DNA of 64,000 nt from Grammothele lineata (GCA_002150815.3 NDFF03000401.1:62001-126000); one strand, 5' to 3'. Positions 11,601 to 23,076 are shown, counted from the first letter of the stretch. The notes: generated by a model not told the origin, from the sequence alone. Made by a program: numbers and translations.

Positions 11601-11713
11601 GCCGCGTCGAACAAGCGTTCGTCGTACCCCGCGGCGTCGCGCAGCGGGTAGCCGAGCAGGTGCAGGTGCAGGATGATCAGCAGACAATCTGGGAGCCGGT
11701 GCGCCAGAGCCAT
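8692..11713 (-). CDS. HAUS6: HAUS augmin-like complex subunit 6
   Basis: Seven exons (11713-11507, 11404-11145, 11071-10945, 10779-10654, 10521-9775, 9700-9233, 9159-8692) join in frame to 800 aa. The N-terminal ~270 residues match the HAUS6 N-terminal domain: LLIILHLHLLGYP near the start, WWWKDIVVRKSILDECCGER then FERLILALSSHAVLK, and the helix WERSAAALLQRQHDLSVIR followed by KYDGLTTDRLLALRDSRRQD. The rest is predicted disordered, Pro/Ser-rich and acidic near the end. Augmin recruits gamma-tubulin to existing microtubules for branching nucleation. The start is the first Met of the conserved helix. The 3' junction of exon 3 (GTGCGC at 10944) was chosen by phase and is the least certain. It converges on RPL37 with a 338-bp gap. 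Confidence 0.85.
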
Positions 11714-13862
11714 GTTCACGGACGCGGGGCGCTGGACGGAGGCACGCCGGGCACGCGATCGCTTGGTCTCTTGGGAGGCCGAAAGAGAGGAACGCGGTCG
11801 ACGCGCGTTAACGCGCCTCGATGACGGTGGTTGGGCACGGTCACGTGCCACGTTGCTTGAGCTTATATTATGTAATCCGGTCAAACACGATGTTCCGCTG
11901 CGAATGAAAATCTCTTGCCACACCCTGCACACCCACATCCGTCAAACATAACTTGCCTTTTGAGCGGCGGCCCTGCCGCCCTGGGTTCCGATTCTTTCTG
12001 TTAAGAGTCGAGCATTGACGCAGATGCTTCCGCCCAGAGACATCGTCGCGTGTGCGCCAAGCGTCGTACCTTTGCGGTGGAGCACGACATACTTACTACA
12101 GTTGAACAGAAGAGGCGATAAATGCCACCCTCCAGCATCCGCTGGGTGAAAGGCCGTCCCGTACCAGAGCACACTCGCGAAGTAGGACGCCTCCTATTGC
12201 TATCGCCGAGAATGGGATACTTAGTGGACATGCGTTCCTTCATGCCGAAGCGAGTGGTGCCATCGTATATAGAAAATTTCAGCCGCGGTAGGTCAGCGTT
12301 AAGTAGGCCGAACCGTACAAGCACGTACACTTGCCGAGTTTGAAGTGAGGCCCGAGAGAGAAATCTAAAAAATTGAGATATGAAGGCCCATCACATTTGG
12401 CATTAGTGCGGCAGAGGAAGGTTCGGTGGGCGAGAAGTACGCTCTATTCAAGAGTGTGGTCGCGGCGCCACAGTCTATGCCGCGGAGGAGATGCAGGAAT
12501 ACATAGACGAGTGATCATTTGTCGCTCACGCGTAGGCTGACAGCCGCCATGGATCCAGCCAACGACATGTACAGACCTGCGCGGTGCGGGGCCGATTCAA
12601 AGATTACAAAGAAAATCCACCATCGAATGTCAAGTGCGAGACGCGAGCGAGGTGGGCTGGCTCAAAGTTTTGCCGCCATCGGATGTCACGTGCAAAGGCT
12701 TGAAATCCAGCATGAAGACCGATTCTCTAAAAGAATCGGAATTTGAGCTTACGAAGTCGCTGACATTGATACCACTTATGTTCAGACGCCGACAGGCATA
12801 TTTCCAACGAGCAAACCAACACGCTAAACCGAAACCAATATGTTACATCCCTCCGCGTTAGGCCGGTGGCCGGCGCATCGAAAGACTACCACAAACTCGA
12901 CAAAGCTACTATGTACGGCACTGGCGGAGCCGGCGACAATACCCACACTATCGGAACCGAAACCGAAGCTAAAGCCGTAATCGTAACCATATCGAAAGAA
13001 AAAAGCGTCCCGAGCCGCGGGCCGGGGTTCATGCTTGATGGGAAGGTTGAAAGCGAAGGGGGTAGGGGTAGGGGTAGAACTACACACGAGGCAGCAGCGC
13101 TAGTACTATGTACGACTAGTACCGCGGTTCGGAATGATAAGGATACATCGGCGACGAGTAGAAACGGGAGGAGTGAACAGAAAGAAAAACAAAATCGCGC
13201 CGCCGACGAGGGAGGTACTAGGAGGGGGACTGCCTCGTGCGAAAGCACAGGTGAAGTGGGGTACGAACTCGAAGGTAACTCTATGTGTGGCAGTAAGCGA
13301 AACATGGACAAAGCGAATGATGAACTCTAGACAGCGAAAGCCCTGTGTGGACGGACAGGGCAAAAATCGACAAAACGAAGGACCACGAGCAGTCCGCGGC
13401 GGGATTTTGAGAGCGGAAGACCGGGAGGGCGCCGTTAGGGGAAGACGGGCGCGACTAGTACTAAGTAATACACGACACAAATCAGGGGAGTCAGGACAAG
13501 GACGAGAATGACGAGAATGACGACGGAGGCAGTAGCGACGAGTGCGTGTAGGATAACAGGTGCAGATGTGCGGTGGTTGTGTAAGGAGCGTGTGACGACG
13601 ATGGACAATCCGAAGGTGCTATGTACTACTATGGACAATTGGGGAGAGACGGAGGGGCGCTATGTTGATACAGAGGGTTTGACGACAGCAAGGGGATGAA
13701 CCAAGGAGTGAGACAGATAGACAAGTGGGGTTGGAGAGGTTTGAGGAGGGAGGAATCGCGCGGGGCTGGGTTGCGCGGGTCGAATATCGGGTTGGAGGGC
13801 GGTGGATGGTGGACAGTGGCGCGCAAGGACTGCTCCTAGGCACAACGCTCGGAACTACGCAA
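11714..13862. other. Intergenic region, HAUS6 upstream and DUF6534 downstream
   Basis: About 2.1 kb with no gene I can support. A GGGGTA unit is repeated three times at 13059-13076. On the minus strand at 13435-13638 a short frame is strongly hydrophobic, but it has no homologue I recognise and lies in the likely 3' untranslated or flanking zone of the DUF6534 gene. Confidence 0.4.
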
Positions 13863-16054
13863 TCACGCCCACGACTTCACCTGGTCCTGGCGGAACGCCG
13901 TCTGTGCCTCGACGTCGTATGATCGGTTGTACGGCAACTGTGATACCGCCACAGGGGATTGCTAGGGGAGGGAAGAAACGTTTAGCACTACGATCTATGC
14001 ATTACGGCACAGGCACGCATTCAAATTCATTAGCACTCACCATGCCGATCTGAACGGGCGACTCGGGTTCGACCTTCACCGTGGGTGAGAACGCGACGTT
14101 GGATTGTGAACGGACGGTCTAAGAGAGACAGCGCGTATTTCGTTAAAAGTTGACGGCAGACATCGCTTAATGAGAGGATGCTTACTGTCATGTATGTCGG
14201 TGCGTCCTGATTGTTCCTGAACGTGGTCGTTTGACCGACCATTAGGAACGTCGGGACCGTGGTCTGGTCGTTCTCCGTTCCGCGTCCCCGGACGGATCGT
14301 CGGGTGTTGAGCGCGGCGTAGAACGAGTTCGCGTACACTGAGTGAGAACGAGATTAATCAGATCAATGAGCTGGATAGGTTCGAAAAACAGACTCACCTT
14401 TGCTTAAGACAAAATAGAACGCCATGAAGACGAAGTTTGAGGGCATGACGTTGTACTAAGGAGACAAAGTTCAGGCCGTGGGTATAAAGCGGGACGCGAT
14501 GATACCAACTAGGATGAGGGTAGTCAAGCTAATCGCACTCGATATTGAGCCCGTGTTGATCGCGTAGATGGTTAGTTTGTTGATGATTCCGTCATCTCTG
14601 ATATCCCCAGTGAGAATTGCGGAAGGCAAGATATACTGTGGGGATCCGACTCACCGTTGGAAGCCCGTCTTCAAGTTGCGCAGGAACCAGCAGAGAGACG
14701 CCGACGTGACTATGTCTGTGGCCATACCCAGGCCGAGAGCTAAGGTTCCGACGAACTGGCAACGGGATTGAGTGAAGTCATTGTACAAACAGGGGGTATA
14801 TGCGCACCTTGAGTTGAACAACTTGTGTGAGCGATGTCAACTGGAAACTGCGATGTACAACATGTATCAGCACAGCCGGACGATGGCAGACGAATTTGGA
14901 TTCGGAGGCTCACGCTCTGACGGTAAAGACTAGAACGAACAGTGGGTGCAATGTCATGAGAACACGCGGAGACATCACGAAGATAGAGAAGGACATACAG
15001 AAGGCCGCGGCTTCCATGGCAATGTCATATATCAAGTGAGTCAAAAGACACGGAAATCAATGGGGACATAGGGCTCACCAAGTTGGGCCAGCGCTCCAAC
15101 CATCTGCGGAAGCTGTCTCAGAGGATGTTGGGCGGACATAGAAGAAAGTCGCTCACGATCAATAGGGTGACAGGGATGTTGTGCTTGCTGACTGATTCCT
15201 TTTGTGTCAACAGAAATAGACATGGGTGCAGGCACGAGGCTTACATCTGTACACGCGCATTCCGAAGCATCTATTGTTGAGCGTCAGAGATGGCTGAGCG
15301 TTTCCACAGAAAATGGCTATACATACATTTTAACGATGGCCCCGACTGTAGCCTGCCCGAGAGTGAGTAACGCGTATCAAATGGTAACAGTGGTAACAAA
15401 TTATAACCCACTCCGAGGGCCACTTGAAGCTTCGGGGCGAAAGGGTGGCGATGTCAGACGAAGAGGCACACGAGCGAAGAGCGACGTCACCTACAATTAA
15501 TGACCTGCGGAATAGATGAGCGGAGCGGCGGGATGCACGACGGAGATCACATACCAAACGGGGGCATCGAAGAGGACAAGGACCGTTCCCCAATTACTGG
15601 GACGGACAATAAATGAGCGGGTGGGGTCATCATGTCGAGCAAGGACGATGCTCACGAAACCACGTAAAAGTATACAGCGTGTCCAACAAATGCTTGGTCA
15701 ACAAGCTCCAATATCCTGCGGGCGGGTTAACCATCGCGTGGGCGGGAGGACCATATATGCATACCAAATCAAGCCGACCTATAGCGCCCGGAGGTTAGCT
15801 GACAATCTGAGACACAGTGGAAAGAGGGCGCACCAGGCACTTGTACCACCAGACATCGAGGGGATATCTCCTGAAGTAGCTGTAGGTCTGCATACTAAGT
15901 ATGCCGAACGCGCTGTAAGGTTAAATAAGGCGTGAGTGGATGGCAGGGAGGTAGGTGACCGGGGAGGTAATTACACGGCGGAGGCCCCGAAACCGACGAA
16001 GAGAGCGCCGAAAGTTGCATTGAGGTCAATGAGCTTTGAGATGGGGGACGCCAT
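13863..16054 (-). CDS. DUF6534-family seven-helix membrane protein
   Basis: Eighteen exons fit: 16054-15975, 15912-15834, 15778-15765, 15715-15656, 15596-15555, 15504-15495, 15352-15327, 15270-15245, 15191-15157, 15112-15079, 14929-14914, 14847-14808, 14755-14655, 14597-14510, 14455-14398, 14337-14186, 14118-14041, 13961-13863. They total 1038 nt, 345 aa, the family's usual length. Recognisable blocks are NATFGALFVGFGASAV, QTYSYFRRYPLD, CFGMRVYRFSKHN, FQLTSLTQVVQLK, TDIVTSASLCWFLRNLKTGF, INKLTIYAINTG and YNVMPSNFVFMAFYFVLSK then VYANSFYAALNTR. The function of this basidiomycete-expanded family is unknown; a plasma- or endomembrane location is expected from seven hydrophobic segments. The C-terminal ~110 residues are hydrophilic. 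Exons 6, 7 and 11 are the least certain. Confidence 0.85.
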
Positions 16055-17443
16055 TGCGCCTGAGGGGGCGGGGAGGCGGGGGAGGAAAAGGGGCCAGGGC
16101 CGGGGCAGGCCAGATACTTGAACGAAAGGGAATGCGGGGCGAGAGAGGGAGGGACTGGCGTGCGCTTCCCATCCCTGGCCTTCTATTCGAACGGGGACCG
16201 TGATGCTGGACGAATATTGCGAGCCCGTTCCGCCCGCGCTTTCCTCCGCTGGGAACCGCCCTGATCTTGCCCTCCGCGTCTGCCCCCGACCTGCCCCATC
16301 CGCCCATCCGCCTCCGCCCCGCCCCGGCCCCGCTCGCCCGTCCTCCCTGTTTGGGCCCGTCCTCGGTGCGTCACCCGCCCGATCCGCCCCTCGTCGACGG
16401 ACCCCGCTGCGCCCGCACATGCACCCCGCGCTTCGTTCGCAACGGGGTCCCATCTGTGCCCGACACCGTCCCCGGGCTCTGTAGGACGACTGTCAGCGCC
16501 CTGGCAGGCAGGTACCCTCCGCCCTCGGCGGCCCGCCCGGCCATTCTTTCGAATCAATATCCACTGCTTCGCGGGTCCCGGCATCGACGGCTGCGCCGTC
16601 GTGTGAGAGGCCTCTCACCACCTAGTCTCCCCTCCTTCCATCTTTTTGCCAGGACTGCTTGCCCATTTCCATCCGCTCCCGTCTAGCTCGAATATGAGAA
16701 TATGACGGGACCCCGTGCCATGTCATATCTCTGGCATTTCGATCGGAAATGCGCGACGCTCGCGGCCGTCTACGTCAAGTCTATGTTGCGTGGCGCAGAT
16801 GCGGGGCACGCTCGCCGGTCATAGGTTCGCGCTCGCGCTCGTCGAATGTCTGTGGCTCTCTCGTTATGTTGAACCTTGTCATAGGGAGACGCGCTAGCAT
16901 TCTTTCTACTAGCGCGCACGATGATCATCCCAATCATGAAAAGAGGGTAAGGCATGCACTCACACGTCGTACCCCGGGTTCGCTACTCCGCTACGCAACT
17001 GAGCTAGAAGCACGGTCAAGAGGACGATAACTCCGACCAGCAGAAAAAACATGTCGTCTGCTGGATGCACGCGCTTGGCGATTCGGTGCCAATTACTGGG
17101 CCTTGAGCTTGAGAAGAGATCAAGAATTCGGGAAATTCCCAACGTGGCCCCTCGTGCCCGGGCGCTCCCGTCGCGTGGCGGTCGCTCATCCGGGAGAATC
17201 GTTCTCGCGGCCCCAAATCGAGCCTCGACTTCCTCTTCGAGCGATCGCGCGCTGCCCTTCTCGCTCTTGCAGACTGCTAAACCCGTCCTGGCCTTTGTGC
17301 CCACCCCGTGGGCAACTCGAACGAGCATCCCCTCCTCCCCAGTGGACCTGTCCGACGTGTACATGGAGGCCAAGAAAACTTCTCCGCCGCCACTCGAAGA
17401 GACTCAAGCGCACTCGGCATCCCGCTCTCTGCCCCTTGCGTAA
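16055..17443. other. Intergenic region upstream of the DUF6534 gene
   Basis: No firm gene. A 16-bp perfect palindrome GTGAGAGGCCTCTCAC lies at 16603-16618. On the plus strand, a segment at about 17272-17442, preceded by CTCTTGCAG, stays open and could be an upstream exon of the small gene that follows, but frame and start could not be fixed. Confidence 0.35.
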
Positions 17444-17905
17444 ATGAATGCCGTCACCGAGCCGTGCATCGAGCCATCGCCCCATCAAGTACTTCATTCC
17501 TTTAGGGCGCGCCCGGCCGCGTCCGCTGCCCAGGACCCGTCGATATGGCGACCCGAGCCCCCGAGCCCCGGGGGGCTTGCCCTTCCTCGGTCATCATCCT
17601 CGCATCTCATGCGCTCTGACAGCCGGCCCGGTGCCTGGTACGCGAGGGAAGGGAGGCCACCTGCGCGTTCACAGGACTCGTCGTATGTCCGTCGCACGAG
17701 CATTAGCTCGGACATGACGCGTCCGTCACGGTCAGCGGCCGTGCGGGGGCATCATGCAACAGCGAAGTTCCCTATTCGAAGTACTTCGTGAGCGCAGGGG
17801 GGCATCTCTACACACGATGACCGCCGGCGCGGGCAGAGGCCCTACTACATCCGCCTACTGCGGTCGTTCTGCAGCTTTCTGGACGACGAGGCGTGGGCGG
17901 AATAG
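17444..17905 (+). CDS. Small protein of unknown function, possibly incomplete at the 5' end
   Basis: I do not recognise this protein. Exons 17444-17682, 17763-17787 and 17837-17905 join in frame through two consensus introns (GTATGT..ACAG, 80 nt; GTGAGC..GCAG, 49 nt) to 110 aa. The last 40 residues look like genuine coding sequence, with a conserved-looking aromatic tail (EVPYSKYFRPYYIRLLRSFC, then SFLDDEAWAE and a stop). The N-terminal part is Pro/Ser/Arg-rich and may instead be entered from an exon further upstream. It sits tail-to-tail with RSA4. No signal peptide or membrane segment is visible. Confidence 0.4.
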
Positions 17906-18593
17906 GTAGGACCTTTGAATGCGCACCCTAGGCGGTGATTGCGGCGTAAAAAATCTTCAGAGGAGCGGGCGCGCGCGGTCGTCCGAAACGAAACCTTGCC
18001 CATGCTGTCTCGAGCTCCGGCTTATGTCACTTCCAACACTACCTGCGCTCAGTATCTCTCGAACCAAACGCGCACGACCCGGAGGCATAACCTCCGTCCG
18101 GACACTGCCGTACGTGGGTGGGGACTGACGGATCCCTTGGAAGTTTGGTGCAGGCTCGAGGGTGGGTCAATACTACACACGACGCCCTCCGCAACCCTAT
18201 CCTCATTCTCAGACACCCAGCGGCCGATGTCCACCCCCTGGTTCTTGTGGCAACAACGTTACGGAACGGCGCCGCTAGAGGCGCGGAGGCTGTCTTTGAG
18301 GGCTCTTCTTGCACGGGCCCGGCGCGACGGGGGGAGGGGGGCACCCTCTTAAGCTTCACGCTCAGTTTTTCCATCTGCGAATGTCGTTTGTCAGCGTCCG
18401 ATTTTCTCGCAGACCACAGGCTGCAAATCGCAGAAAGCAGGAACATTGCTATCTCTCAGATGCACGGGGACGTGGTCGCGATGCGGAGTGGCACCGAGCA
18501 CGGCCCGTCGCGATGAGGATGGGAAAGTGGCCCGGGAAATGGAGGGAGGGAATGGAAAAGGTGGGGTGGCTAGGGCGCGAAGAGCGGACTTAC
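17906..18593. other. Region between the small gene and RSA4, may hold the last RSA4 codons
   Basis: No independent gene is supported. The terminal RSA4 exon, expected to be very short, should lie here downstream of the GTAAGT donor at 18593-18588 on the minus strand. I could not pick a unique acceptor. A minus-strand open stretch at 18250-18446 has no recognisable similarity. Confidence 0.35.
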
Positions 18594-21182
18594 ATTTTGA
18601 CCGTGCGGTCGCGTCCGCCGCTGACGAGCTTATCCGCGACGAAGTCGACGCAGTAGACTTCGTCAGTGTGCCCCGGCAGGTCGGTTTTGAGCTTGTACGT
18701 TTTCAGGTCCCAGATCTAGAGGGTGCGGTTTCGTAGCCACGTTGCCATGTCCGATGAGTGAGCGATGAACCACACGTGGAGAGAGGAGATGCAAGATAGT
18801 CAGTACGCTAATCAAAATCGCGGTACAGAGGCCGAGAAAGAGACCTCGACGCGTCGTTGGCGACGACATCGCCATCGATCGTGATCCACGCCGAGCGCCC
18901 CGCCGCTGGAGCGCATATACCCAACTTCATCCAGTCCTCCACTTCGTCCTAACGACCAACGTCGCAACACACCACCGAGGCTGTCCCGAGGGACACCCAA
19001 ACCACAAAATGGAAGTTCCATGCTCACCTTCAAGGTGCTATCCTTGCTCGCACTCACAAGCAAGCGCGAGTCTGCGCTCCAAGCAAGCCGGTACACAGCC
19101 GCGACGTGTCCGCGGAGCGTCGCGACGAACTTGCCCGTACGCCCATCCCATACGCGCACGGAGTTGTCCCACGCCGCGCTCGCGGCCCAGCGGCCGTCCG
19201 GGCTGAACGCGACGTGCGCGACTTGCCGCTGGTGGCCCGTCAGGCGCGCGAGCGGCTTGAGCTTCTCACCTTTCTCTGCAGCTGCGGCGGCGGGCTCGGC
19301 GGATGCCGCGCGCGAGGGGAAGAGCGACCAGAGGAAGAGGGTGTGGTCATCCGAGCCCGAGATGAGGAGTTCGCCGGTGGTGGAGACGAGGGCGTTGTAG
19401 CGCGCGAGAGCGAGGGCCTGGGCTGGGGATCGGAGAGGGGTGGGAGCGAGTCAGTACGTCGATCCCGAGGTGGGGCACGCCAAGAAGGAAAACGTGGAAT
19501 GTGTCCCCAGGACAGAGTGTGGGACCATGTCGGTGTGCACGAGAAAGAGCAAGAGGCGTACCTTCGTCGTCTGAGCTTGTCTTCTTGCCTAAGTGGTCGA
19601 ACGGACCTGTGCGCAGCACAAAGTCCGTGTTGAGCGTGAGTGTTGTTACCCAGTGGGCGTGATCCTTGAGAGTGTGTAGGCACTTGCCCTATAGCGCCCG
19701 AATCAGCCTGATGGTCTCGCTGTGTTGCTCAATGTCTTGAGGTACTCACCCCGTTGGCGTCCCATATCCTAACGGTCCTATCGCTAGATGCCGTATACAG
19801 TATACCTTTGCCGTTCAGGCCGCCTCCGCCCCAACGTACGACATTCACACTCGCCGTGTGCCCGCCTAGTGTGTATTCAACTCTTCTTACGAGAGTTGAC
19901 CACACGCGGACAGTCCCGTCCTTCGAAGACGAAGCCAACCGCGGCGCAGACGGGTTCCTGCGCGAGTCTATTAGCACCCACGCGATCGAGGACGGACTTC
20001 CTCTTACAGATGGATGGGCTCCCAGGCGAGGGAAGTTACCCATTTCGTGTGGCCTTTGAGGGCGTCACCAATTGGCTTGCCAGTTTTTGGATCCCATAGG
20101 CGCACCTGATAGGAAGCCAACTTAGTGGTTACTCACATTCAGGGTGAAAAGATATACTTGTCCGTCGTGCCCGCCGGTTGCGAGCTTCCTCTCCATTGCT
20201 TCCCACTCCACGCAGAGCACCCAGCCCTTGTGGCCTGAGAGCGTGTGGGATGGAGTCTCGGTATTGAGATCCCACAGACGCGCGTTGCAATCCCCGGAAC
20301 CGGTAGCGAGTAGATTTCCCGTTGGTGAGAAAGACGCGCAGAGAATAGGAGACGTGTGTCCTGCACGTAGAACAATGATCGTCAAGATACTGTGTGAGCA
20401 CGCGGCATTCGAAACATACCGGATAACGTGGACGAGCATCGAGTAGCGGGACGAACTTTGAAGACAGCTTGCGGGGAGCAGTGAATGACGAACACGTCCT
20501 CGGGTGTGAACGCTTGCGAAGGATGTGATAGCACGTCATCCTCGATAGATTTTGATATAGCTATCCGGGTCGCCGCTCCTGGCGTTTGTGCGTCACCCGG
20601 TAACGCGATGTGGAACGCGAAGGGAACCGGATCTTCGTCCTATAACTGTGTCAACAACGGTACGTGTGAGCGAATGGACCAAGACTCATGCCAGAGTATA
20701 GAAGACGGTAAAGAGAGACGCAGACAAGGAATAGTCGGGAGGGTTGAATGCTTTAATTGGCCTGATCTTCATGCATCATGCGAAACCCCACGAGTAATAA
20801 AGACATGAAGACATTGATTTGCCGTATGATAGACACCGCTTTCCAGCATATGCGAATTTTACAAGGAAGATACGGTACCTTCCAGTGCCCCAAGACTCGG
20901 TATGATCATCCCAAACAACCCATTGGATCCCCACGAGGCTAACGCTGGCATGAGTCTTGGGTAGCGCATACTCACCTTGGTGTTTAGCTTATTCACGATC
21001 GCCTCCAGGCCTTCTCGCGAGACGTTCGCCGGGAGATTGACGGCGGGTGCGAGGGGTTGACCGTCATCTTCGCTCACAAATTGCACGACAATATGGGGCG
21101 AGGGCTTCGGAGGTTCCTTCTCCGGTTCTGGCACGCCGTGGTAGACCTTTTGTCTTTTCGGTGGGGGCAGAAGGGTCGCCAT
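18594..21182 (-). CDS. RSA4: Ribosome assembly protein 4 (Notchless homologue, WD40 repeats)
   Basis: Eight exons (21182-20976, 20639-20420, 20360-20158, 20105-20008, 19957-19750, 19688-19562, 19422-19028, 18715-18594) join in frame to 526 codons plus 2 nt; only a few terminal codons after ..GGRDRTVKM are unplaced. Residues ~30-130 are the NLE domain (VQFVSEDDGQPLAPAVNLPA), followed by about eight WD repeats, e.g. GHTSPILCASFSPTGNLLAT, KDGTVRVWS, SDRTVRIWD, WDNSVRVWDGRTGKF, GHTDEVYCVDF. Rsa4/Nle1 is a pre-60S assembly factor whose NLE domain binds the MIDAS domain of Rea1/Midasin during remodelling in the nucleolus and nucleoplasm. The first intron (336 nt) is long for this genome. The gene is divergent from the pirin gene across 413 bp. 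Confidence 0.92.
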
Positions 21183-21595
21183 AGTCAGCAGAGGATGGAA
21201 AGCGACAGACCGTGCAGGACGAGTAGCCCCAAAAGGCGCACTGCTCAAAATTCGCTTAGATAATCATAGGAGGCTCCTTAGGCGCCGGGTATTCGGTGGG
21301 TGCTCGACGCCTAGAAAAGGGAATCTCACGTCCTTTCGACTCTGTCAACGCTTCAAGATGACCGGGGCGATTTATCATGCACATCTACTTGCTACTCGAC
21401 CACCACGTCATTGCCTGAGCAAGTATATAAGCCAGCGAGAGCTACCCGCTGTCGCTGTACCACCCCATCTCGAGAACACAAGTCACAGTCTTCTTCGACA
21501 AGCTGTCTCTCTTCAGAATTCCTATCGTCCCTCGTGCTATTCGTAGCTCGCACACGTTCTCCAGCAGACACTTCTCTACCACTCCAACTCTAGCC
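21183..21595. promoter_or_regulatory. Bidirectional upstream region of RSA4 and the pirin gene
   Basis: A 413-bp gap separates two divergent start codons. A TATA box (TATATAA, 21424-21430) is oriented for the pirin gene, 166 bp before its ATG. No TATA is evident on the RSA4 side, as is common for housekeeping genes. No other motif is assigned. Confidence 0.5.
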
Positions 21596-22504
21596 ATGAA
21601 GCTGATCCCTCGTCGCAGCAACGAACGTGGTCATGCTGACCACGGCTGGCTCAAGACCTTCCACACATTTAGCTTTGCGAAGTAAGTGGCAGTATGTAGT
21701 TGCTTCATCGGAGATACATGCTCATACGGTCATATTAAGCTATTATGATCCTAGCCATGACCACTTTGGCTGCCTCCGCGTCATCAACGAAGACCGCGTC
21801 GCGCCTAAGACCGGCTTTGGGACGCATGCTCATCGCGAGTTTGAAATCTTCTCGTATATCGTGGGCGGCGAGCTGGAGCAGTACGTTTGGGGGTTAGGAG
21901 GATGGAGAGTTCACGCTGACGTCGTATACTGCCCAGCCGCGATTCAATGGGCAACGTCGAAGTCATGAAGCGCGGCGACTTGCAGATGACTTCTGCGGGA
22001 ACCGGTATCCGCCATAGCGAATACCAACACGGCGACAAGCCAGTCCACTTCCTCCAAATATGGAGTGTACCGTCCACGAAGGGTCTCTCTCCCAAGTACT
22101 TCACTCGCCACTTTTCACACAAGGAGAAGGAAAACCGTTGGGCCCACGTCGTTGCCCCGATAGGCGCGGAGAACGTCCTCGAAGAGCGCGAGGCGTCCGG
22201 CCCCGCACCTGTTCACTCCCCCTTGAACCTCTACGCGACGCTTCTCTCCACCGGGACCAAGCTCTCGCACGCGTTCCAAGCGCGGGGACCTCAGCGCAAG
22301 GGTTATATCCACCTCGTGCAGACATCGGGCTATAACGCGGAGGAGGCTACGGGAGCGATGGTTCGTATCATTGGCGCGGAAGGCGGGCCCGTGGAGTTAC
22401 GCGAGGGTGATGGAGCGTACATCGCGGCTTCACCCGGCGAAGAACTGACGGTAGAGAACGCTGGCGACAGGGTTGCAGAAGTACTCCTCTTCGACATGGA
22501 GTAA
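21596..22504 (+). CDS. Pirin-family protein (bicupin)
   Basis: Three exons (21596-21681, 21740-21880, 21937-22504) give 264 aa. The N-terminal cupin shows the family signature: [14 protein letters not shown], the metal-binding [13 protein letters not shown] (two His), HRDSMGN and [13 protein letters not shown] (His and Glu ligands), then [11 protein letters not shown]. The C-terminal cupin starts near [14 protein letters not shown] and lacks clear metal ligands, as in human pirin. Pirins bind Fe(II); they act as transcription cofactors in animals and some have quercetinase activity. No targeting sequence is visible, so a cytosolic or nuclear protein is expected; the specific role here is unknown. 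A TATA box lies 166 bp upstream. Confidence 0.92.
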
Positions 22505-23076
22505 CCTAGGACGGAACACTTACTACTAGCCCTCGCCGGACTGACGGTGTAAACATCATTCTACTGTATTGACTCGTTCTGTAACCTCCTTAATACCGCT
22601 TTCTTGTAGTCGTTTTTATGGCAACTACGTACATATCACGCCATTTTGAAGGATATTCGTTAGCCTCAAGCCAATTGATTTTAGATCCGGAGAGCTGAAT
22701 GGTAAATCGAGACTTCGAGCGAAGCTTGCACCTCAGTACGCTGGACTGAGGGAGATTTGAACGCGTCTGTGGCTACCAAATCACGTGATAGTAACGCGTT
22801 ATGTTGACGCGTTCGTGACACTCAATGTTACGGCATCGGATCACTTCCGAGGCTTGTGTCCTCCTCGTTCCTCACTTTCGTCACGACCCACCACATTCTA
22901 GCAAGCCATGTTCCTAAACATTTCCTAACAGTTGCTCGCGGCGGTAAAACCTCGTGTGCCAACTCTACACCCCGCTCCCAGACAACCGCAAGGTTTACTT
23001 GTGCGACGCTCGAACTTAAACGCACCGGCACCGTCAGCTGTGGTCTCGCGCGAGAAAACTGCTGTCGGAACACACT
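22505..23076. other. Intergenic region, pirin 3' flank and ligase upstream region
   Basis: A 572-bp gap. No gene is supported. The stretch at 22840-23076 is open on the plus strand but is read here as the 5' flank, because the ligase family start is the ATG at 23077. Confidence 0.45.

Noticed and set aside
13059..13076. GGGGTA repeated three times, telomere-like
   Set aside because: Fungal telomeres are usually TTAGGG; only three units of a different phase are present and genes continue on both sides.
13435..13638. Hydrophobic minus-strand frame resembling a small membrane protein
   Set aside because: No homologue recognised, no splice or promoter context, and the region lies just past the DUF6534 stop codon; hydrophobicity can arise from biased sequence.
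18039..18446. 135-codon minus-strand frame beyond RSA4 with a hydrophobic start
   Set aside because: It overlaps the expected RSA4 3' end, shows no similarity, and competes with plus-strand frames of equal length.
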